Shown: positions 25,273 through 34,285, counted from the stretch's first letter. The stretch: DNA of 64,000 nucleotides from Streptomyces sp. ERV7 (GCF_001653515.1 NZ_LYOY01000001.1:1054001-1118000); one strand, 5' to 3'. Program-made: numbers and translations. The notes: a model not told the origin generated them from the sequence alone.

Positions 25273-25301
25273 GCAGGATTCTTCGGCGGCGGGAGCGGCA
25301 G

Positions 25302-26621
25302 ATGACCACCAGCAGCGAGCAGGCCAGAAAGACGGCGGAGGCGCTGGCGTACTCCCCGGGGTTCGGCAACGAGCACAGCTCGGAGGCGGTTCCCGGCGCC
25401 CTGCCGCATGGCCGGAACTCGCCGCAGCGCGCTCCCCTCGGGCTGTACGCGGAGCAGCTGAGCGGTTCCGCGTTCACCGAGCCGAGGGCGCACAACCGCC
25501 GCTCCTGGCTGTACCGGATCGCCCCGTCGGCCGCGCACCCCGCGTTCGTGCGGACCGACAACGGCAACCTGCGCAGCGCGCCCTTCACGGAGACGGTGCC
25601 CGACCCCAACCGGCTGCGCTGGAACCCGCTGCCCCAGCCCGCGCCCGGGACGGACTGGCTGGCCGGCCTGTGGACGCTCGGGGGCAACGGCGACGCCACC
25701 CAGCGCACCGGCATGGCGGTGCACCTCTACCACGCCAACGCCTCCATGGACCGGGTCTTCAGCGACGCCGACGGCGAGCTGCTGATCGTCCCCGAGCGCG
25801 GTGGACTGCTGCTGCGCACCGAGTTCGGCCTGCTCGCGGCCCGCCCCGGCGAGATCGCGCTGATCCCCCGCGGTGTGCGCTTCCGGGTCGAGCTCCTCGA
25901 CGAGACGGCCCGCGGTTACGTGTGCGAGAACTACGGCCGGCCGTTCCAGCTCCCCGACCTCGGCCCGATCGGCGCCAACGGCCTCGCCAACGCCCGCGAC
26001 TTCCTGGCGCCGGTCGCGGCGTACGAGGAGGTCGGGGGCCCGGTGGAGGTGGTGAACAAGTTCTGCGGCAACCTCTGGTCCGCGCGGTACGACCACTCGC
26101 CGCTGGACGTGGTCGCGTGGCACGGCAACCACGTGCCGTACGTGTACGACCTGCGCCGCTTCAACGTCATCGGCACGATCTCGTACGACCACCCGGACCC
26201 GTCGATCTTCACGGTCCTGACCTCCCCGTCGGACACCCCCGGCCTCGCGGGCGTCGACTTCGTCGTCTTCGCACCGCGCTGGCTGGTGGGCGAGGACACC
26301 TTCCGGCCGCCGTACTTCCACCGCAATGTGATGAGCGAGTACATGGGCCTGATCGAGGGCGCGTACGACGCGAAGGCGGAGGGCTTCGTCCCCGGCGGCG
26401 GCTCGCTCCACAACATGATGTCGGCGCACGGCCCCGACCGGGAGACCTTCGACAGGGCGAGCGCCGCCGAGCTGAAGCCACAGAAGATCGACGACGGCCT
26501 CGCGTTCATGTTCGAGACGCGGTGGCCGGTGACGGCGACGGAGCAGGCGGCGTCGGCGGACCATCTCCAGCGGGGCTACGACGAGGTGTGGCAGGGCCTG
26601 GAGCGCCACTTCCGCGCGTGA
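25302..26621 (+). CDS. hmgA: homogentisate 1,2-dioxygenase
   Basis: A 439-residue, full-length HmgA. It opens the ring of homogentisate to maleylacetoacetate in tyrosine and phenylalanine breakdown, using Fe(II) and O2 in the cytoplasm. Family N-terminus: [19 protein letters not shown] and [16 protein letters not shown]. The iron ligands are in [14 protein letters not shown] (His and Glu) and [15 protein letters not shown] (His). The GGGAG before ATG 25302 supports the start. The rest of the pathway (fumarylacetoacetase, maleylacetoacetate isomerase, HPPD) is not nearby, as is usual in Streptomyces. A GntR regulator follows and a TetR diverges. Confidence 0.97.
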   Translation: MTTSSEQARKTAEALAYSPGFGNEHSSEAVPGALPHGRNSPQRAPLGLYAEQLSGSAFTEPRAHNRRSWLYRIAPSAAHPAFVRTDNGNLRSAPFTETVPDPNRLRWNPLPQPAPGTDWLAGLWTLGGNGDATQRTGMAVHLYHANASMDRVFSDADGELLIVPERGGLLLRTEFGLLAARPGEIALIPRGVRFRVELLDETARGYVCENYGRPFQLPDLGPIGANGLANARDFLAPVAAYEEVGGPVEVVNKFCGNLWSARYDHSPLDVVAWHGNHVPYVYDLRRFNVIGTISYDHPDPSIFTVLTSPSDTPGLAGVDFVVFAPRWLVGEDTFRPPYFHRNVMSEYMGLIEGAYDAKAEGFVPGGGSLHNMMSAHGPDRETFDRASAAELKPQKIDDGLAFMFETRWPVTATEQAASADHLQRGYDEVWQGLERHFRA

Positions 26622-26626
26622 GGCAC

Positions 26627-26662
26627 GCGCCGGCCCCGGCCCGCACCGGCCGGGGCGGGCGC
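26627..26662 (+). terminator. terminator after hmgA
   Basis: GCGCC-G-GCCCCGG and CCGGGGC-G-GGCGC form a 12-bp stem with one mismatch and a 10-base loop, beginning 6 bases after the hmgA stop. Confidence 0.55.
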
Positions 26663-26712
26663 TCCCGGATCCTGAGCGGCACCTTCCGCCGCGCCCCAGA
26701 GCCTGATACGGA

Positions 26713-27495
26713 ATGCCCGTGACCTCCTCCCCCGCAACGCCCCCGGCCTCCTCCTTCGCTCCGGACTCGCTGGTCCTGAACCGCAAGCTGCCGCTCTGGT
26801 ACCAGGTCTCGCAGTCCCTGCGCGCGTCGATACTGGGCCGCGCCCCCGACGCCTCGCTGCGGCTGCCCACCGAGGAGCAACTGGCCGCGCACTACGGCGT
26901 GAGCGTCCTGACGATGCGGCAGGCACTGAAGGAGCTGGAGGAGGAGGGCCTGATCAACCGGCACCGGCGGCGCGGCACGTTCATCGAGCCGGCCGCGCGG
27001 CGGGGCGCGCCGGTGCGGCTGCTCGGCTCGATCGACGCGATCGTGGCCCAGCAGTCGGGCGAGCCGACGACGGTCCTCGGCCACGGTCCGGCGCCCGTGC
27101 CCGGGGAACTCGCTGAGTACTTCCCCGACTGCGACGCGGTCGTCACCTACCGCCGCCTGCGCCGCGACGGCCGGACCGGCGAGCCCACCAACTGGGCGGA
27201 GAACGCGGTCCGCCCGGACCTCGCGGCCGGGATCGACGTGTCCGACCTCGAACGCTGGCCGATGACGAAGGTCCTGCGGGACTCGGTGGGGGTCCGGATC
27301 AGCCGCATCACGGACACGGTGGAGGCCCGCCTGGCCGACCCCCTCACGGCAGAACTCCTGGAGGTCCCCCTCCTGTCCCCGATCCTGCACTACACGGGGG
27401 TGTCGTACGACGCGGCGGGCCGAGTGGTGGACGTGGCCCGAATCCGCTACCGGGGCGACAGGTTCTCGTTCTCGGTAACGGTGGAGGCGCGGTAG
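26713..27495 (+). CDS. GntR-family regulator with UTRA ligand domain (HutC type)
   Basis: A 260-residue HutC-subfamily GntR protein. The winged helix is at about residues 28-95 (LWYQVSQSLRASIL, RLPTEEQLAAHYGVSVLTMRQALKELEEEGLI shown in parts as LPTEEQLAAHYGVS and LTMRQALKELEEEG, RRRGTFIEP). The UTRA domain spans about 110-255, ending YDAAGRVVDVARIRYRGDRFSF. It lies 91 bases after hmgA on the same strand; UTRA proteins in this pathway context often sense aromatic acids such as urocanate- or homogentisate-like ligands, but its ligand is not known. The ribosome site before ATG 26713 is weak (ACGGA). Confidence 0.88.
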   Translation: MPVTSSPATPPASSFAPDSLVLNRKLPLWYQVSQSLRASILGRAPDASLRLPTEEQLAAHYGVSVLTMRQALKELEEEGLINRHRRRGTFIEPAARRGAPVRLLGSIDAIVAQQSGEPTTVLGHGPAPVPGELAEYFPDCDAVVTYRRLRRDGRTGEPTNWAENAVRPDLAAGIDVSDLERWPMTKVLRDSVGVRISRITDTVEARLADPLTAELLEVPLLSPILHYTGVSYDAAGRVVDVARIRYRGDRFSFSVTVEAR

Positions 27496-27586
27496 CTCCG
27501 CCGGACCCGGGGTTCACCTGCGGGTGCGCTGTGACTGGCCGCGCCCCCCATGCCCGGAGTTCACCCGCAGGCCCGGTGGGGGCTGG

Positions 27587-27869
27587 GCGCGCAGTTCCCC
27601 GCGCCCCTTTGGGCCCGGTGTTTGTCTGCGGCTGAGTGGGAGTTGCTCGCGCAGTTCCCCGCGCCCCCTCTGCCGGTGGCCATCCGCGGGCCGTCTGTGG
27701 CTGGGCGCGCAGCTCCCCGCGCCCCTACCTGAGGGGCGCGGGGAACTGCGCGAGAACCACCCACGGTCCGCAGATCCAGAGGGTTTAGGGGCGCGGGGAA
27801 CCGCGCGAGCAACCCACCACCGGGCCGCGGGCAAAGTCCGGGCCGGAGAGGGGCGCGGGGAACTGCGCG
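27587..27869. repeat. six-copy GCGCAGTTCCCCGCGCCCC repeat array between convergent genes
   Basis: Three copies point right (27587-27608, 27648-27667, 27705-27726) and three are inverted (27732-27752, 27787-27807, 27849-27869). Copies differ by one or two bases. Any right copy can pair with any inverted copy to form a 20-bp hairpin. The array fills most of the 461-base gap between the GntR stop and the convergent GGDEF/EAL stop, so it probably serves as a two-way terminator zone. No gene is seen in 27496-27956. Confidence 0.75.
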
Positions 27870-27956
27870 GCCGGCCCCCACCGGCCCGCGGGTGAATCAC
27901 GTACCCCAGGAGGGGCCCGGCCCGGGGGGGCCGACCCCGTGTTCGGGGACGGTGGG

Positions 27957-29816
27957 CTACGCCGGGGCCCGGCAGCCCGCCGACAGCATCGCCGCGATCA
28001 GCTCCGGCGCGATCGCCCGCGAGTACAGCCACCCCTGCCCCGTATCGCAGCCGATCCGCCGCAACCGCCCCGCCTGGTGGGACGTCTCGACGCACTCCGC
28101 CGTCACCTTCAGACCCAGCCGGTGCGCCAGTTGCACCAGCGCCTCGACGATCGTCTCGTCGGCGGGGTTGGGGTGCGTGCCGCCCTCGTCGTACTGGAAG
28201 CCCCGGACGAACGAGCCGTCGAGCTTGAGGACGGAGACGGGGAGGCGGGACAGGTACGCCAGGTTCGAGTAACCCGTACCGAAGTCGTCGATCGCGATCC
28301 GTACGCCCATGTCGGACAGGGCCTGGAGGGCCTGCAGCGGGCGGCCCGCCGAGCCCATCACGGCGGACTCCGTCAGCTCCAGTTGCAGCAGGTGCGGCGC
28401 CAGCCCCGTCTCGGCCAGGATCTCCGCCACGTCCGCGACCAGGTCGGAGTCCCAGACCTGGCGCACGGCCACGTTCACGCTCACGAAGATCGGCGGCACC
28501 CCGGGGTGCTCGATCTGCCAGCGGCGCGCCTGCCGGCAGGCCGTCCGCAGGACCCAGCTGCCGAGCTGGACGATCGAGCCGTCCTCTTCCGCAATTCCGA
28601 TGAACCGATTCGGCGCAAGTGTGCCGAACTGCGGATGGTTCCATCGGACAAGCGCCTCGACGCCCTCCACGACCCCGTCCGCCATCCCCACCAGCGGCTG
28701 GTACTCCAGCGCGAACTCGCCCCGGTCCACGGCCGGCCGCAGCGTCGAGGAGAGTGCCTGACGGGTCATCCGGTGCGCGTTGCGCTCCGGGTCGAAGAGC
28801 GTCCAGCGGGCCTTGCCGTCGGCCTTGGCCCAGTACAGCGTCGTGTCGGCGTCCTGCATCAGACCCGTCGCCGTCGTCCCCGCGACCGCCCGCTCCACCA
28901 CGCCGATCGACGCCGAGACCGACAGCCGCTGCCCGGCCAGGTCGAACGGCTGCTGGAGCACGGCCAGTACGGACTTCGCCAGGTCCGCCAGCTGCTCGGT
29001 CCCCGTGGAGTCCTCGACCAGGACCGCGAACTCGTCGCCGCCCAGGCGCGCCACCAGGTGACCGCCGCTGCGGGCGTAGCCGCACTGGTCGGCGCAGTGC
29101 GTGAGGCGGGCCGCGACCGCCGACAGGAGCCGGTCGCCGATGCGGTGGCCCAGGGTGTCGTTGACGGCCTTGAAGCCGTCGAGGTCGAGGTAGCAGATCC
29201 CGATCCGGCCGGTGCCGCCGCGCCCGTACGTGGAGGCCTCCATCGCGCCCGCGAGCCGTTCGAAGAACAGCGTGCGGTTGGGCAGCCGGGTCACCGGGTC
29301 GTGCATCTGGAGGTGGCGCAGCCGCGCCTGGAGCTCGCGGCGGTCGCTGATGTCGGTGATCGAGAGCAGCGCGCCGGTGCTGTCGCGCACCGGCGAGACG
29401 GTGACCTCGGCCCAGAGCGAGTGCCCGTCGGGGTGTTTGAGGCGGCGGGTGCAGCGGAAGCGGGAACGGCTGCCGCTCAGCACGTCCTGGTAGATGTGCC
29501 AGGTGCGGGCGTCGGCGGCGAGGTCGACGAGGTCGGCGGCGGCCTGGCCGCACAGCGCGGCGGGCTCGGAGCCGAGCAGTTCGGCCAGCGCGTCGTTGAC
29601 GGCGGTCACCGTGCCGTCCCGGTCGACGACGGCCATCGCCAGATGGGCCGCGTCGAAGGCCGCGCGGTAGTCGCGCGGCTCGGCCGTGGTGCGTCCGACC
29701 GCGTGACGTTCGGGCGGCCGGACAATGGGCTGCTCAGGCCCGTCCTGATGACGCTCTGTGACCGGTGGCCGCATGGTCCCGGGGGCTGCTCCCGGTCCTT
29801 CGGGGGTTCCGCTCAC
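27957..29816 (-). CDS. PAS-GGDEF-EAL c-di-GMP turnover protein
   Basis: A 619-residue soluble protein: PAS domain (about 48-165), GGDEF domain with RLGGDEFAVLVED near residue 253, and EAL domain with VEALVRWNHP, ELTESAVMG, DDFGTGYSNLAYL and LDGSFV. The catalytic motifs of both cyclase and phosphodiesterase appear intact; no RxxD inhibitory site is seen five residues before GGDEF. The layout is that of Streptomyces CdgA and RmdA, which tune c-di-GMP for BldD-controlled sporulation. I cannot tell which of these it is. No membrane segment is visible. The first 45 residues are Pro-rich; a later start is possible. It is divergent from the metalloprotease gene, with a 360-base gap. Confidence 0.9.
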   Translation of the reverse strand: MSGTPEGPGAAPGTMRPPVTERHQDGPEQPIVRPPERHAVGRTTAEPRDYRAAFDAAHLAMAVVDRDGTVTAVNDALAELLGSEPAALCGQAAADLVDLAADARTWHIYQDVLSGSRSRFRCTRRLKHPDGHSLWAEVTVSPVRDSTGALLSITDISDRRELQARLRHLQMHDPVTRLPNRTLFFERLAGAMEASTYGRGGTGRIGICYLDLDGFKAVNDTLGHRIGDRLLSAVAARLTHCADQCGYARSGGHLVARLGGDEFAVLVEDSTGTEQLADLAKSVLAVLQQPFDLAGQRLSVSASIGVVERAVAGTTATGLMQDADTTLYWAKADGKARWTLFDPERNAHRMTRQALSSTLRPAVDRGEFALEYQPLVGMADGVVEGVEALVRWNHPQFGTLAPNRFIGIAEEDGSIVQLGSWVLRTACRQARRWQIEHPGVPPIFVSVNVAVRQVWDSDLVADVAEILAETGLAPHLLQLELTESAVMGSAGRPLQALQALSDMGVRIAIDDFGTGYSNLAYLSRLPVSVLKLDGSFVRGFQYDEGGTHPNPADETIVEALVQLAHRLGLKVTAECVETSHQAGRLRRIGCDTGQGWLYSRAIAPELIAAMLSAGCRAPA

Positions 29817-30084
29817 CGCTCGCTCCCGCTGTGCATTCGAGTCGTACAGAGATGTGGTCGGGGCCGTCGGCCGAGTGGAGGACAGCCGCCCGGGGCTGAA
29901 TCCACGCAGGAAAGTGTGCCGATCATAGAGGCAGGCGCAACGGCCGATCCAGCTCCACGGCCGTGATCATGCGCACCCGGGAGCAGAGGCCGATCGTTTC
30001 TGCACGCGCCTGGCCAGGGGCGATTCTCGTGTGACCGATTGTGACTTTCTGTAAGGCGTCGGGGTGTCGGGCTGGTGTCGGGCC

Positions 30085-30147
30085 CCTCACCCACCTGGGG
30101 CAGCGGAACAGGGCGTAATCACACAAACCACCACAAGGTGGGTGAGG
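30085..30147 (+). promoter_or_regulatory. 12-bp inverted repeat in the metalloprotease leader
   Basis: CCTCACCCACCT (30085-30096) and AGGTGGGTGAGG (30136-30147) are perfect reverse complements 39 bases apart. The right arm is itself ribosome-site-like and ends at a GTG (30147) in frame with the protease. The rest of 29817-30176 shows promoter-like AT-rich stretches but no gene. Confidence 0.5.
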
Positions 30148-30176
30148 TGTCCCGCATTCCGTACCCGGAGGTCGAC

Positions 30177-31415
30177 GTGGAGCGTCAGCTGACACCCGGG
30201 GGAGTGGAGCGTGCCCGGCTGCGCAGTGCCGCCGCCGCGCTCACCTCCCTGACGGCGGTCGCCGCCACCACCCTCGTGGCCGGCCCCGCCGTGGCCGCCA
30301 AATCCGCGATGCCCTGCGCCCTGCCCCGTACCGCCGCACACCACTCGCTGGGAGTGGACACCTGGAACACCGCCTATCCGCGCCCGGTGCGCACGCTCAA
30401 CGCGGTGATGGTCTTCCTCTCCTTCCCGGACTCCTCGCCCGTCGCCGCCCCGAAGGACCTCGCCACTGACTACTTTCCCGCTACCAGCGACTTCTTCACC
30501 CGTGCCTCGTACGGGAAGTTCCGGCTGAAGGCCGATGCGCGGCCGCAGTGGGTGAGGATGCCGAAGCCGTCCACCGCGTACCGGATACAGCGCGACTGGG
30601 ACGCCGACCGGCGCACCGAGTACCTGCGCGACGCCGTCACGGCCGCCGACCCGGGCGTGGACTTCTCCGCGTACGACATCGTCTACCTGGTCGCCGACCC
30701 GGACGCGCCGGGCGTCGACTCGGACGCCACCAAGGTCGTCAACTTCGATCAGCCGCTGCGGGTCGACGGGACGGACCTCAAGCGGGTCGTCACGGTCTTC
30801 GAGCAGCACCCGCCGGACCGCAACGTGCTGGCCCACGAGACCGGCCACGTCTTCGACCTGCCGGACCTCTATCACCGCCCGATGGACGGCAAGGGCGACT
30901 GGGACACGTACGTCGGCGACTGGGACGTGATGGGCAGCCAGTTCGGGATGGCCCCGGACCTGTTCGGCTGGCAGAAGTGGAAGCTGGGGTGGCTGGACCG
31001 GCGCCAGGTGGCGTGCGTGGCGACGCGCGGGTCCTCGCGCCTCACCCTGGCGCCGCTCTCCGAGTCGCCCGCGCGGGTGGGCCCCGGCGGGGTCCGGCTC
31101 GCGGTCGTACGGACCTCGGAGGACAGTGCGGTCGCCATCGAGGCCCGGGACACGGCGGGCAACGACCGGACGACCTGTACGTCGGGGCTGCTGATCTACC
31201 GGGTCCGCGGTGGGTCGGCGTCGGGGACCGGCCCCGTCGAGGTCCTCGACACCCACCCGGACTCGGGGGCGTGCTGGGAGCACTCGGTCTACCCGGCGCT
31301 CGCGGACGCGCCGCTGAACGTGGGCGAGACGTTCACCGTGCCGGGGGACGGGATCCGGATCGAGGCGACGGGGCGGACGCGGTCGGGGGGCTGGACGGTG
31401 CGGGTCACGCCGTAG
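30177..31415 (+). CDS. secreted M6-type (immune inhibitor A-like) metalloprotease
   Basis: A 412-residue exported protein. A signal peptide is visible (RSAAAALTSLTAVAATTLVAGPAVA-AKS). The zinc motif HETGH lies at residues 220-224 in LAHETGHVFDLPDLY, with the downstream GDWDVMGSQFG Met-turn, as in M6-family metalloproteases. GGAGG at 30167-30171 with five bases spacing favours GTG 30177; GTG 30147 (in the inverted repeat) is an alternative that would add ten residues. The C-terminal 130 residues are beta-rich and may be a prodomain or substrate-binding part. Four cysteines could form two disulphides. It ends before a strong bidirectional terminator. Confidence 0.82.
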   Translation: MERQLTPGGVERARLRSAAAALTSLTAVAATTLVAGPAVAAKSAMPCALPRTAAHHSLGVDTWNTAYPRPVRTLNAVMVFLSFPDSSPVAAPKDLATDYFPATSDFFTRASYGKFRLKADARPQWVRMPKPSTAYRIQRDWDADRRTEYLRDAVTAADPGVDFSAYDIVYLVADPDAPGVDSDATKVVNFDQPLRVDGTDLKRVVTVFEQHPPDRNVLAHETGHVFDLPDLYHRPMDGKGDWDTYVGDWDVMGSQFGMAPDLFGWQKWKLGWLDRRQVACVATRGSSRLTLAPLSESPARVGPGGVRLAVVRTSEDSAVAIEARDTAGNDRTTCTSGLLIYRVRGGSASGTGPVEVLDTHPDSGACWEHSVYPALADAPLNVGETFTVPGDGIRIEATGRTRSGGWTVRVTP

Positions 31416-31441
31416 GCGGGGTCCGTCGCTCCGAGCGCACG

Positions 31442-31473
31442 AAAAGGCCCCCCGCTTGCGCGAGGGGCCTTTT
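31442..31473. terminator. bidirectional terminator (protease gene and tRNA-Lys)
   Basis: AAAAGGCCCC and GGGGCCTTTT form a perfect 10-bp stem, extendable by C-G, with T-runs on either strand: a classical intrinsic terminator for the + strand protease and the - strand tRNA. Confidence 0.85.
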
Positions 31474-31480
31474 CCGTCTG

Positions 31481-31554
31481 TGCGCCGCCAGGGACTCGAA
31501 CCCCGGACCCGCTGATTAAGAGTCAGCTGCTCTAACCAACTGAGCTAGCGGCGC
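31481..31554 (-). tRNA. tRNA-Lys (anticodon CUU)
   Basis: Seventy-four bases fold as a complete cloverleaf: acceptor GCGCCGC/GCGGCGC, D-stem GCTC/GAGC, anticodon stem GCTGA/TCAGC around CTCTTAA (anticodon CTT, reading AAG), T-stem CGGGG/CCCTG with loop TTCGAGT. CCA is not encoded. Its first ten bases overlap the end of the prim-pol coding sequence on the same strand. Confidence 0.97.
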
Positions 31555-32156
31555 CTGCTGACGTCGTAGACCTTAGCATCCTGATCGGCGGGAGGAAAAA
31601 TCGATAAGCGCCGGTCGGCGGGGGCGGTGTCCCGGGCCGCCCGGACGCACGCCCAGAGCAGTACGTCGGGGCCCGGGAGCCAGGGGTGCCGGGTGTCCGG
31701 GGCGACCAGCCAGCGGGCGGCGCCGGGGTGCTCGGGGCGCGCGAGGCCGGGCACGGTGACCGCGTCGCCGGTGCCGTGGCACAGCAGCGGCGGCACCTCG
31801 GTCCACTCCTCCCAGTCGAGCAGGGCGGGCAGCCGGTGGGCGGTGCCGGGGGCGGCGAAGAGCAGCATCCGGCCCCGGTGCTGGGCGACCGGCCCGGAGC
31901 CGGCGCCCTCGCCCCACAGCCGGTCGAGCATCCGGCGCCCGAAGACGGCGGGCACGTTGACCACGTCGAAGGCCGAGCCGCAGGGCAGCACCACGGGTGC
32001 GTTCGGCCGGTCCTCCCACAGTGCGAGGGTGCTGCGCGGATACGCCCCGGCCGAGGCCAGCCAGGCCGCGCCCTCGGGAGTCACGTCCCCGGCTCCGTCA
32101 CCGTCACTGTCACCGTCACGAGGGAGCGGGGCCTCGTCGCGCTGCATGATGCTCAT
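31545..32156 (-). CDS. prim-pol-like protein (bifunctional DNA primase/polymerase N-terminal family)
   Basis: A 203-residue protein similar to actinobacterial proteins annotated as bifunctional DNA primase/polymerase, N-terminal. Visible family parts are AAWLASAGAYPRSTLALWED, LPCGSAFDVVNVPA, GRMLLFAAPGT and HPWLPGPDVLLWACVRAARD. A polymerase or helicase domain is lacking and the acidic metal-binding triad is not obvious, so enzyme activity is doubtful. The start is ATG 32156 or 32147; neither has a strong ribosome site. The stop codon lies inside the downstream tRNA-Lys gene, so tRNA and mRNA may be processed from one transcript. Confidence 0.65.
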   Translation of the reverse strand: MSIMQRDEAPLPRDGDSDGDGAGDVTPEGAAWLASAGAYPRSTLALWEDRPNAPVVLPCGSAFDVVNVPAVFGRRMLDRLWGEGAGSGPVAQHRGRMLLFAAPGTAHRLPALLDWEEWTEVPPLLCHGTGDAVTVPGLARPEHPGAARWLVAPDTRHPWLPGPDVLLWACVRAARDTAPADRRLSIFPPADQDAKVYDVSRRR

Positions 32157-32482
32157 ACGCACTAGATCTACGGCTCTGGGCACCCCAGGCTGGGACGATT
32201 ACGCGAAACCGGGACAGGGTGGGGCGGGGAGGAGTATCTTGCGCGGCCCATGGCATATGCCGGGCGATTCTGTGCCCGGCGCCCGTCTGCGGGCCGGTGG
32301 GTGGCTGGTCGCGCAGTTCGTCGAGGCGCGCGTCCTGCCCGTACCGCCGTCGGCCCGCCGCCCCGCCTCCGTACTCGACCACCGGGAAGAGGGCCCGGAC
32401 GGCCAGCTGGCCCTCCTCTGAGCGGGACCGGCCGGAGGCGACCCGTGACAAAAGTGCCCTGTACACGATAAGCACGGCTCCT
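32157..32482. other. intergenic region between divergent genes
   Basis: 326 bases without a gene I can support. It contains short open frames with no ribosome site, and TGTACACGATAAGCAC near 32460-32475, a possible -10 for the CoA-transferase gene. Confidence 0.4.
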
Positions 32483-33679
32483 ATGAGCACTCCCCAGCCC
32501 CTCCCCCTCGACGGGATCACGGTCGTCGCCGTGGAACAGGCCGTCTCCGCCCCGTTCGCCACCCGCCAGCTCGCCGACCTCGGCGCCCGGGTGATCAAGG
32601 TCGAGCGGCCCGACGGCGGTGACTTCGCCCGCCACTACGACACGGCCGCCCGCGGCCTCGCCTCGCACTTCGTCTGGTGCAACCGGGGCAAGGAGTCGAT
32701 CGCCCTCGATCTGAAGGACCCGCGCGGACTCGACATCCTGAGGCGGCTGATCGCCGGGGCCGACGTGTTCGTGCAGAACCTGGCGCACGGGGCCGCCGCG
32801 CGGATGGGCCTGGACGCGGCCACCCTGTGCGCCGCGCACCCCAGGCTGGTCGCGGTCGACATATCGGGGTACGGCGCCGACGGCCCGTACGCGCACAAGC
32901 GGGCGTACGACATGCTCGTCCAGTGCGAGGCCGGTCTGGTGTCCGTGACGGGGACGCCGGAGCAGCCCGTGAAGGCGGGGGTCCCGGCCGCCGACATCGC
33001 CGCCGCCATGTACGCCTACTCGGGCGTCCTCGCGGCGCTGCTGCGCCGGGGCACGACCGGCCGGGGCGGCCCGGTGGAGGTCTCGATGCTGGATTCCCTG
33101 GCGGAGTGGCTGGGCCATCCCCTGCACCATGTGATGCACGGGGGAACGGAACCGGCGCGCACCGGGGTCGCGCACGCCGTCATCGCCCCGTACAACGCCT
33201 ATGCGACGGCGGACGGCCAGGTGCTGCTCTCCGTACAGAACGACCGCGAGTGGCGGAGGCTGACCGAACAGGTCCTGGAGCGACCGGAGTTGGCCGTTGA
33301 CCCGGCGTACGCGACCAACACCGCGCGGACCGCGCACCGGGCGGCGACGGACAAGGCGGTCGGGGAGGCGCTGGCCGGGATGACCGCCGCCGAGGCGCTC
33401 GGGCGCCTTGAGGCGGCGGGCATCGCGTGCGCCCGGCTCAACACGGTCACGGAGGTGGCGGCGCATCCCCAGCTGGCGGCGCGCGACCGCTGGCGGGAGG
33501 TGGACTCGCCGGTGGGGCCGCTGCGCGCTCTGCTGCCGCCGGTCGTCCTGCCGGGCGGCGCCGAGCCGAGGATGGGTGCGGTGCCCGCACTGGGCGAGCA
33601 CACCGAAGCGCTGCTGCGAGCCCTGGGGATGACAGAGGAGCTGACAGCAGCGCTGCGCCGGGACGGCGTGATCGCCTGA
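32483..33679 (+). CDS. CaiB/BaiF-family CoA-transferase
   Basis: A 398-residue class III CoA-transferase, which moves CoA between carboxylic acids through an enzyme-aspartyl anhydride. Family motifs: VVAVEQAVSAPFATRQLADLG, ARVIKVERPDGGDFAR, GKESIALDLKDPRGL, SGYGADGPYAHKRAYDMLVQ with the catalytic Asp, and the late ACARLNTVTEVAAHPQL. ATG 32483 gives the standard N-terminus. Such genes in Streptomyces often act on succinyl- or branched acyl-CoA; substrate unknown. No partner lyase or dehydrogenase adjoins. Confidence 0.9.
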   Translation: MSTPQPLPLDGITVVAVEQAVSAPFATRQLADLGARVIKVERPDGGDFARHYDTAARGLASHFVWCNRGKESIALDLKDPRGLDILRRLIAGADVFVQNLAHGAAARMGLDAATLCAAHPRLVAVDISGYGADGPYAHKRAYDMLVQCEAGLVSVTGTPEQPVKAGVPAADIAAAMYAYSGVLAALLRRGTTGRGGPVEVSMLDSLAEWLGHPLHHVMHGGTEPARTGVAHAVIAPYNAYATADGQVLLSVQNDREWRRLTEQVLERPELAVDPAYATNTARTAHRAATDKAVGEALAGMTAAEALGRLEAAGIACARLNTVTEVAAHPQLAARDRWREVDSPVGPLRALLPPVVLPGGAEPRMGAVPALGEHTEALLRALGMTEELTAALRRDGVIA

Positions 33680-33764
33680 GTGGGTATCAGAAGGTCACTG
33701 GGTTCTCAGGACGCCGGGACGCCGGTTACTCGGGGGAGTCACTGATCGTGAGCTGGAGTGGGCT

Positions 33765-34028
33765 TCAGCCGCGGCTGCCGAAGAGCGAGCGGCGAAGGCG
33801 CCGCAGCGGGGCGAAGAGCGAGACGCGGGCGCTCTTGCTCCTCCGGCGGTGCGCGGCGTCACGCGAGGTCAGCTCACGCATCAGCAAGGTCGCCTCGGCC
33901 GACTCCCGCAGCGGGACGGCGGGGCCGCCCAGCACCGAGAGATGGCGGTCGAGCCGCGAGCTGGTCGCACTGCTCCCGCAGGTGATGGCAGGCACTCGCG
34001 CCCTGCTGCGCACTGTTATCTGTTCCAT
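33765..34028 (-). CDS. small basic protein, function unknown
   Basis: An 87-residue protein beginning MEQITVRSRARVPAITCGSS. GGGGAGTG six bases before ATG 34028 is a good ribosome site. The protein is rich in Arg and Ser, with a basic tail (RRSKSARVSLFAPLRRLRRS) and one Cys. No membrane helix or known domain. It lies between the CoA-transferase and the divergent kinase gene, whose promoter region it shares. Codon use is normal for the genome, which supports it being real. Confidence 0.55.
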   Translation of the reverse strand: MEQITVRSRARVPAITCGSSATSSRLDRHLSVLGGPAVPLRESAEATLLMRELTSRDAAHRRRSKSARVSLFAPLRRLRRSLFGSRG

Positions 34029-34285
34029 GTCACTCCCCACCCATACGAGGGCACCCGGCCCCGGGCAGGGTAACCCTATCGCCCTCGCATCACACTCGTG
34101 TATCCCGGTGGTGGGATTCACCTCTCCCGGGGAGGGGTTGACAGAGGACCCCGATTACTCTCCGAATATGCCTGATTCCAGGGCGAGTTGGACAACGCGT
34201 CAGAAGGGGACGCTACCGCGCTGACCTGAGCTAACGTGGTGAGGATCCGCGGTTGTGGTCGTGCCGTCCACGAGGAGGCCCGCCA

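Noticed and set aside
27587..27869. Repeat array considered as a CRISPR
   Set aside because: Copies occur in both orientations with uneven spacing, no cas genes are near, and the unit matches a terminator elsewhere in the window.
31481..31554. tRNA-Lys as an integration site for a mobile element
   Set aside because: No integrase, no second copy of the tRNA 3' end and no phage or plasmid genes are seen on either side.
32250..32471. A small gene of 54-73 codons before the CoA-transferase
   Set aside because: GGAGGAG lies too far from the ATGs, the peptides are Arg/Pro-rich and show no recognisable feature.
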